From NCBI GenBank assembly GCA_040360365.1, contig CP136412.1: a stretch of 64,000 nucleotides of DNA; one strand, written 5' to 3'. Under the pieces are notes generated by a model, which was not told the DNA's origin, ran no database searches, and worked only from the letters and a program-made list of their open reading frames with translations. The translations under genes and the position numbers were made by a program. The stretch comes from Arcanobacterium_A hippocoleae_A. Lineage in GTDB: Bacteria; Actinomycetota; Actinomycetes; Actinomycetales; Actinomycetaceae. This document shows positions 58,315 through 64,000 of the stretch, one piece after another. Every line of letters starts with the position of its first letter. Within the stretch, counting starts at the first letter, position 1.

Positions 58315-59214
58315 ATGAAAGAAAAAATCTTCAATGCCCAGAAAACCGTTGGATACAAGATTACTTGTCTGACAGCTTCTGTTGGCATTTTTGCTGCAGA
58401 AATAATAGTAAATTACGTTTATAGCAGCTTGAAGTTCAGCACAATTTGGCATGCGCTATTATTTACCTTGCTGCTCATTACGGCAGTGCGGCTTGGGGTA
58501 ATTGCTGAAATTGCTTATGTATTGTTCTATATCATTATAAGTTTTATCCCGAACATAGAACATCTATCATTTTCTTTAATCGGCATTTGCATAATTTTTA
58601 TTTTTTGGTACATCCGCAATTGGAAGATAAGCGCGATTACGATGTACTTTTTGGTGCAATGCAGTGTTCTTGCGAATGCTAATGAATTATTTATGCAAGA
58701 ATTGATTTCATCAATTCTTTTATTAGCGGTACTTTTATCTGTTGCAATTCCCTTAAGCAGTTTTATTTCACGAAATAGAACGATGGAAACAGAGCTGTTG
58801 CGTGAAAAAACTAAAGTGCAAGAAATCAGTTCGCTGGTTCGTTCAGAGCTTGCCGGTCAGCTGCACGGTACTGTTGCGAAAGATTTGGCGCGGATAGCGG
58901 TAATGGTGCAGAACGCTATGCTTGCGCATCCAGCTTTTGCTGGTGAGTTGGAACCTATTTCGGATTTAGCGCAGCGAGCTTCGAAGCGGATTCGTCCGAT
59001 GATTATGGATTTGGATTCGACTGCGAAGAAAGAGAATGCTGCTCAGGCAATTGAACGTTCGGCAGCGATGCTTTCCGCGCCGAATAAGTCGATTGCGCGT
59101 GCATTAAATCTGAGTGAGGGAAGTGTGCGGATTTACATTTCAGAGCTCCTTTCGATTACCGGGTTTTCAAACCGTGCAGAGCTGGCAGTCGCTGCAGTGC
59201 GGGCAGGATATTAA
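58315..59214 (+). CDS. Membrane protein joining a histidine-kinase-like helix to a LuxR DNA-binding domain
   Basis: It has 299 residues. About five hydrophobic segments fill residues 15-155. A coil follows, and then ELAGQLHGTVAKDLARIAVM with His184, closely resembling the HisKA_3 phospho-acceptor helix of NarL-type sensor kinases. No ATPase domain follows. After only about 60 residues the chain runs into NKSIARALNLSEGSV (from residue 257), RIYISELLSITGFSNRAELA and VAAVRAGY, the second half of a LuxR helix-turn-helix. So a kinase N-terminus is fused to a response-regulator C-terminus, lacking both the ATPase and receiver domains. The frame is intact, so it is either a real membrane-tethered regulator or the product of an in-frame deletion fusing two neighbouring genes. 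No strong ribosome site is seen. Confidence 0.7.
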   Translation: MKEKIFNAQKTVGYKITCLTASVGIFAAEIIVNYVYSSLKFSTIWHALLFTLLLITAVRLGVIAEIAYVLFYIIISFIPNIEHLSFSLIGICIIFIFWYIRNWKISAITMYFLVQCSVLANANELFMQELISSILLLAVLLSVAIPLSSFISRNRTMETELLREKTKVQEISSLVRSELAGQLHGTVAKDLARIAVMVQNAMLAHPAFAGELEPISDLAQRASKRIRPMIMDLDSTAKKENAAQAIERSAAMLSAPNKSIARALNLSEGSVRIYISELLSITGFSNRAELAVAAVRAGY

Positions 59215-59320
59215 GAAAAATACTTTTCCGCACTAACAGAATCCGGAGAAATATTTGCTCTTGAACCATCTGGAAAAGGCAGATACCTAGATTTTGAAAC
59301 TCTTCGGTATTATTAAACAC

Positions 59321-59734
59321 ATGAGTGAAAAGACATTGATTCTGATTAAACCCGACGGTGTAAAACGCGGTCTTGTCGGTGAAATTTTGCGCCGGATTGA
59401 AGCAAAAGGATACGAAATTGCAGAACTAAAAATGCTGCAGGCAACTGATGAACTGCTTGCGGCGCATTATGCAGAACACGTCGAGAAACCGTTCTATCCG
59501 GAAATGGCTGAATATATGCAATCTGGTGCAATCGCGGCGGCAATTATTGCAGGTACTCGTGTGATTGAAGGAGTGCGTGCTTTGGCTGGAGCTACAGATC
59601 CAACCTCGGCTCTGCCCGGCACGATTCGCGGAGACTTGGCACGGGCATGGGATCAGGGCGCAATTCAAAACTTGATTCACTCCTCAGATTCAGTAGATTC
59701 TGCACAGCGTGAGATTGCAATCTGGTTTAAGTAA
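59321..59734 (+). CDS. ndk: Nucleoside diphosphate kinase
   Basis: Transfers the terminal phosphate of ATP to other nucleoside diphosphates through a phospho-histidine. It has 137 residues, normal length. It begins SEKTLILIKPDGVKRGLVGE, with the catalytic His in NLIHSSDSVDSA and RVIEGVRALAGATDP binding the nucleotide. ATG 59321 gives the standard start; the frame is open nine codons upstream without similarity. The ribosome site is weak. It is followed by smc after 86 bases. Confidence 0.93.
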   Translation: MSEKTLILIKPDGVKRGLVGEILRRIEAKGYEIAELKMLQATDELLAAHYAEHVEKPFYPEMAEYMQSGAIAAAIIAGTRVIEGVRALAGATDPTSALPGTIRGDLARAWDQGAIQNLIHSSDSVDSAQREIAIWFK

Positions 59735-59820
59735 AATAAGCTTCGGATTAATCGGGATAAAACCGTCGGCGAATATCTTTAAATATTCGGAAAATGAAAA
59801 AGAATGTGAGCAGTTCATAA

Positions 59821-62800
59821 GTGCATTTAAAATCGTTGGTATTGCGTGGATTTAAGTCATTCGCCAGTACCACTGCACTCACTTTCGAACCTGGCATCAA
59901 CTGTGTGGTTGGGCCAAACGGTTCAGGCAAATCGAATGTGGTAGATGCGCTTTCCTGGGTGATGGGTGAGCAGGGTGCAAAAAATCTGCGCGGCGGGCAA
60001 ATGGCGGATGTGATCTTCGCTGGTACCGCAAAACGCCCAGCTCTCGGGCGCGCTGAAGTCTCTCTCACAATTGATAATACCGACGGAATGCTCCCAATCG
60101 ACTATTCAGAAGTGACGATCACCCGCACACTTTTCCGCTCAGGCGGTTCAGAATATGCAATTAACGGAACTGCCTGCCGGCTCCTCGATATTCAAGAGTT
60201 GCTTTCTGATACCGGTATGGGGAAAGAAATGCATGTCATCATCGGGCAGGGCAAACTCGACGAAGTACTCACAGCTACTCCCGAAGAACGCCGCTACTTT
60301 ATCGAAGAAGCTGCCGGAGTGCTGAAACACCGCCGTCGGAAAGAAAAAGCCTTACGCAAACTGGAATCGATGCAAGGCAACTTAACTCGGATCGAAGATT
60401 TAGCAGGAGAATTGCGGCGCCAACTTGGGCCGCTTGCGCGCCAGGCAGCTACTGCACGCAGAGCCCAAATAATTCAGCGAGACGTATTCGACGCGCGGGC
60501 AAGGCTGCTTGCCGATGATCTGGCGCAAGCGCAGGCACGAATGCAGACGCAAAGCGGAGACGACTATGCGTTTGCCGAACAACGTGCGCAATTGGAGCAG
60601 AAGCTGCGCAAAGCGGCAGCAGCAGTGCATACTCTAGAATCCGAAGCGGCAGCCAGCTCGCCGCGGATTGCGGAATTAACCGAATATTGGCAGCGGCTTA
60701 CATCGCTCGTCGAAAGATACCGCGGGCTAGTGCAGCTCGCCGATGAACGCGAACATTCCCTCCGGCAAACAGCGCCAAATATTCACCGCGGTGAAAGCGC
60801 GGAACAAATTCGCGAACGTGCTGCAGCTGCGTTTGCACAGGAAACCGAATATGCCAAAGCACAAGAGACTGCCCAAGATATTCTCGCTGCGTCGGTGGCA
60901 GAACGTGAGAAAGCTGAAGCTGCAGAGCGGGATATCGATTCGCGGCTAGCTGCGCTTTCACGCGCTGTTGCCGACCGTCGGGAATTGGCTGCGCGGCTTG
61001 GCGGAAAAGTTTCCACTGCCCGTTCACGGGTTGAAGCACTCAGTGCGGAGTCTGAGCGCGTAAGTGCGGCAGCAGAAGCAGCAAAAACGAGCTGCCGGAG
61101 CCGCAATGCAGATTTCGAATCTGGAACAGGATATCGTTGCACACACTGACGGAGATGACACGCTCTCAATCGCGCAGGAAGAAGCGGCTCGTGAACTGAG
61201 CGAGGTGCAGGCGGTGTTGGAAACTGCGCGGCAAAAAGCAATCGCCGCAGCAACGAGTGCCGCCGAATGGCGGGCAAAAGCGCAAACACTCGAACTTTCT
61301 CTTGCACCTGAAGATGCTACTGCGTGGCTGGTTAATGAACATCGGCACGGAGTCAGCGGTCTTGTACGCGATCAATTAAAGATTGCTTCCGGATGGGAAG
61401 CAGCTGTTGAAGCGGCTTTGCAAGGTGCAGCAGCAGGTGCTGTAATCAGTTCGGTTGATGCCGGAATCGATGCGCTGCGGGCGGCGCGCGAAACAAACTC
61501 GGGACATCTTGAACTGCTGGTAGCCGGCGAGGATGTGCACACAGAAAATGCGGATTCGGCAGCAAAATCTGCGCTGAAAGCACTCAGTGCTGCAAATCTG
61601 GAAAAATCCGAAGCAATTCTTGCAGCGGATGCTTTGACTGCGAATACAGCTGCTAATTCCGTTGCGCGGTATCTTCTCAATGCCGTAATTCTTGCCGTTG
61701 ATTTATCAACTGCACGCAAACTGCTAACTGCCGGCGCTCCGAAAGTGGTGACTCTCGCTGGCGATGTGCTTACGCCGAGCCATATTTCCGGCGGAGAAAT
61801 CCAAATAAGTGCAGTGCTTGCCCGGCAGGCAATGTATGAAGATGCACGGATTCAAGAACAGCAAGCCGTACAGGAAAAGACGGAAGCCGACAGTGCCGTC
61901 GCCGCTGCGGAAGCAAAACTTTCTGCCGCACAAGAAGAATTTGCACAAATCTCAGCACAGCTTTCGGCACGTGATTCGCGGCTTGCAGCGGTAAGCGCAC
62001 AGCTTGGAGTGCTGCGGCAAAGCTTGAAATCTGCTGAAGATGAGGTTGTGCGCAATCAGGAACGGCAAGAAAAAATTGCGCAAGAACTGGAAAATCGCCA
62101 AAGCGAACTCGCTGAACTAACCGCACAGCAAGACGAAATGAACCAGCAACCTGAAGACAACAAATCCCGTCTTGCCGATCTTACTAAAGAACGCGAAGCT
62201 GCGCACAAACTTACTATCGCTGCACGCACAGATGAAACGCAGGCGCGGCTGACTTTGCGGACAAAAGAGGAACGGCTGCGTGCCATTTCTGGAAAGAGTG
62301 CAGCGCTGGAAAATCAGGCGCAGGCAGTGGAAGCGCGGATTGCGCAAGAGGAGCGGCAGGCAGCACGGCGAGCTGAACTTGCTGCTGCAACTGCGCGAAT
62401 CAGTCAAACGGCACGGTTGGCGCTTGCCCATGCCCAAGAGCTCCTCACCGCCATTACGGTGCAGCGGCAAGAAGCTGAAAATGAGCGCGCCGTACAAGAC
62501 ACAAACCTGAGTCAGAGCCGCAAAGATTTAGAAAACTTACAGACTGAGCAGCGAACCTTGGATGAACTCGCACATCGGCGGGAACTTGCGCTTGCACAGC
62601 TTCGCGCGCATTACGAGCAGCTTTCAGCGAAAGCAATTGACGATTTAGGAATGGAAGCCCAGACGTTAATTGACGAGTATGGTCCGCATTTGATGATTGA
62701 AATTGACGGCGGTATTGACGCTGGAGGCAATAATAACAGCAGCACCGCACCGGAATCTGATGGCCGGAAACATAATTCGAAAATCAAAAACGCTGCAAAT

Positions 62801-63493
62801 GTAAATACTGAAGCAAAAAAACAGATCCCTTTTGTCCGTGCTGAACAGGAAAAACGGCTTGCACGTGCCGAGCGTGATTTAGCACGGCTCGGAAAAATTA
62901 ATCCGCTTGCCTTAGAAGAACATGCAGCTTTGGAGGAACGCCAGAGATTCCTCACCGAGCAGCTGCAAGACCTGCGCCGCTCGCGTGAAGATTTACTGAA
63001 AATCGTACGTGATATTGATCAGCGGGTAAATGAAGTTATGAGCAGTGCGTTTGCTGATGTCGCAAGTGAATTCACAAAGACTTTCGCGCGGCTTTTCCCC
63101 GGCGGGGAAGGGCAGCTGCGCCTTACAGATCCAGATTCTCCGCTCACCACAGGCATTGATATCGAAGCGCGGCCTCCAGGCAAACGGGTAAAACGGCTCT
63201 CGTTGCTTTCGGGAGGTGAACGTTCGCTAACTGCCGTCGCATTCCTTGTCTCAATTTTTAAGGCCCGCCCGTCGCCGTTTTATGTAATGGATGAAGTGGA
63301 AGCAGCTCTAGACGATGTGAATCTTTCACGGTTAATCGAAATTTTCAAAGAACTGCAGGATAGTTCGCAGCTGCTGGTGATTACACATCAAAAGCGGACG
63401 ATGGAAATTGCCGATGCGCTCTACGGTGTAGCAATGAAAGAACAGGGAGTGAGCACGGTAATCTCGCAGCGTTTACAGGAGATTGTTGAATAA
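59821..63493 (+). CDS. smc: Chromosome segregation protein SMC (frame broken)
   Basis: A condensin-like ATPase that compacts and separates chromosomes. About 1,224 residues after repair. The N-terminal head (LVLRGFKSFASTTALTFEPG, Walker A GPNGSGKSN) starts at GTG 59821. A coiled coil, the hinge (VSGLVRDQLKIASGWEAAVE, later LAGDVLTPSHISGG) and a second coil follow. The C-terminal head has the signature LSLLSGGERSLTAVAFL and Walker B FYVMDEVEAALDD. The frame changes near 61083-61110 by two bases. Two single losses, one in AAAAA 61083-61087 and one near GGAG 61097-61100, would give a smooth coil (AAKNELPEAAMQISNLEQ). Low-complexity coil makes exact placement uncertain. The probable ftsY follows. 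Confidence 0.92.
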
Positions 63494-63641
63494 TTGCACT
63501 CGTGAAAACAGCTTGGAAATCCGGCAGAATTTCTGATGGCAAAATGCCGGGTCCAGTGCTGAAAACGGCAATGAACTAAATGTGCGCAAATTCGCGTAGT
63601 TTTGCAAGGCGCCGACGGGCGGGAACAGTAATAATTGGAAT

Positions 63642-64000
63642 ATGCCGTTCGTTATTATTTCGCTCATTATTGTGCTTGTGCTTTCTGGGGTTGCACTGTA
63701 TTTTGTGCGCCGAAAAAGTAGCGGGCAGACGGAAGAATTAGTTGAAGAGACGCTTGACGCATGGCGGAATAATGAACTGAAAAACACTGAATTCGAAGTG
63801 CAGATATCGCATGGGTCGGTAGCTGATTTGTTCGATACTTTCGAAGAAGATTCCCGTGATAGTTTTCTTGCTATTGATGAAATAAATGCTGCAGTGCAGG
63901 AAGTTGCGAATTATGCGCCAAAGTTTCGGCGAAAGCACAGCCGGCTGGCAGCTGCAGAAAATGATACTGCGGATACTGAACCGGATAATATTTCAGAAAC
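63642..64000 (+). CDS. Probable signal-recognition-particle receptor FtsY, N-terminal part (runs off the window)
   Basis: The frame opens at ATG 63642 and is still open at the edge (119 codons). It starts with a membrane segment (FVIISLIIVLVLSGVALYF), RRKSSG and then an acidic, helical region (EELVEETLDAWRNNE, EINAAVQEVANYAPKF). Actinobacterial FtsY proteins begin with a membrane helix and an acidic A-domain, and ftsY normally follows smc. The GTPase domain lies outside the window, so the call rests on position and N-terminal shape. TTGGAA just before the ATG is a weak ribosome site. Confidence 0.5.
   Translation, partial: MPFVIISLIIVLVLSGVALYFVRRKSSGQTEELVEETLDAWRNNELKNTEFEVQISHGSVADLFDTFEEDSRDSFLAIDEINAAVQEVANYAPKFRRKHSRLAAAENDTADTEPDNISE

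Overview
The window looks like chromosome of a host-associated actinomycete, most likely family Actinomycetaceae. Supporting signs are paired clpP1-clpP2-clpX, an ileS preceded by an actinobacterial T-box, an archaeal-type valS, smc followed by a probable ftsY, surface enzymes ending in LAKTG sorting signals, and a DtxR-type box before a metal transporter. Base composition is moderate (roughly half G+C by eye), with an AT-rich patch near 57.3-58.3 kb. The genus cannot be fixed from sequence alone.

Layout. 1-2.1 kb: a membrane-anchor tail, a TIGR03943/YcgQ-like protein and a two-cysteine permease, closed by tRNA-Val. 2.3-7.9 kb: an accessory island with a lipoprotein, a RelB/YafQ pair whose toxin carries a nonsense codon, two similar serine-recombinase 3' ends, a ribbon-helix-helix gene and an AAA ATPase resembling the RloC/PrrC anticodon nucleases. 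tRNA-Gly and tRNA-Pro follow. 8.8-14.9 kb: GTP-type PEP carboxykinase and a four-gene Mn/Zn ABC importer behind a DtxR-like box. 15.4-24.3 kb: two large wall-anchored glycosidases (GH101 and GH20) suited to mucin O-glycans. 24.6-34 kb: a MetE-like protein, trigger factor, clpP1, clpP2, clpX, chorismate mutase and an acyl-CoA synthetase. 34-42 kb: valS, a membrane XRE regulator, kup and proC. 42-49 kb: a surface adhesin of about 2,200 residues with repeated SpaA/Cna-B domains. 49-57 kb: T-box-ileS, folC, an aminotransferase and ddl. 57-64 kb: two small unknown genes, a membrane protein joining a kinase-like dimerisation helix to a LuxR DNA-binding domain, ndk, smc and the start of a probable ftsY.

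A property of the sequence affects the whole annotation. At least seventeen reading frames, many of them essential genes, are broken, and nearly every break is repaired by restoring one base in a short homopolymer (two sites need two bases). I read this as consensus deletions rather than gene decay and annotate each such gene as one CDS. The YafQ stop codon cannot be explained this way because both sides are in the same frame.

The glycosidases and the adhesin together suggest a mucosal lifestyle: shaving mucin glycans and adhering to host surfaces. The metal importer fits growth under metal limitation. The island carries defence and addiction genes. The least conventional items are the RloC-like island, the kinase/LuxR chimera beside a long palindrome, and a dispersed intergenic repeat family at 3.2-3.4 kb and 28.06-28.37 kb.
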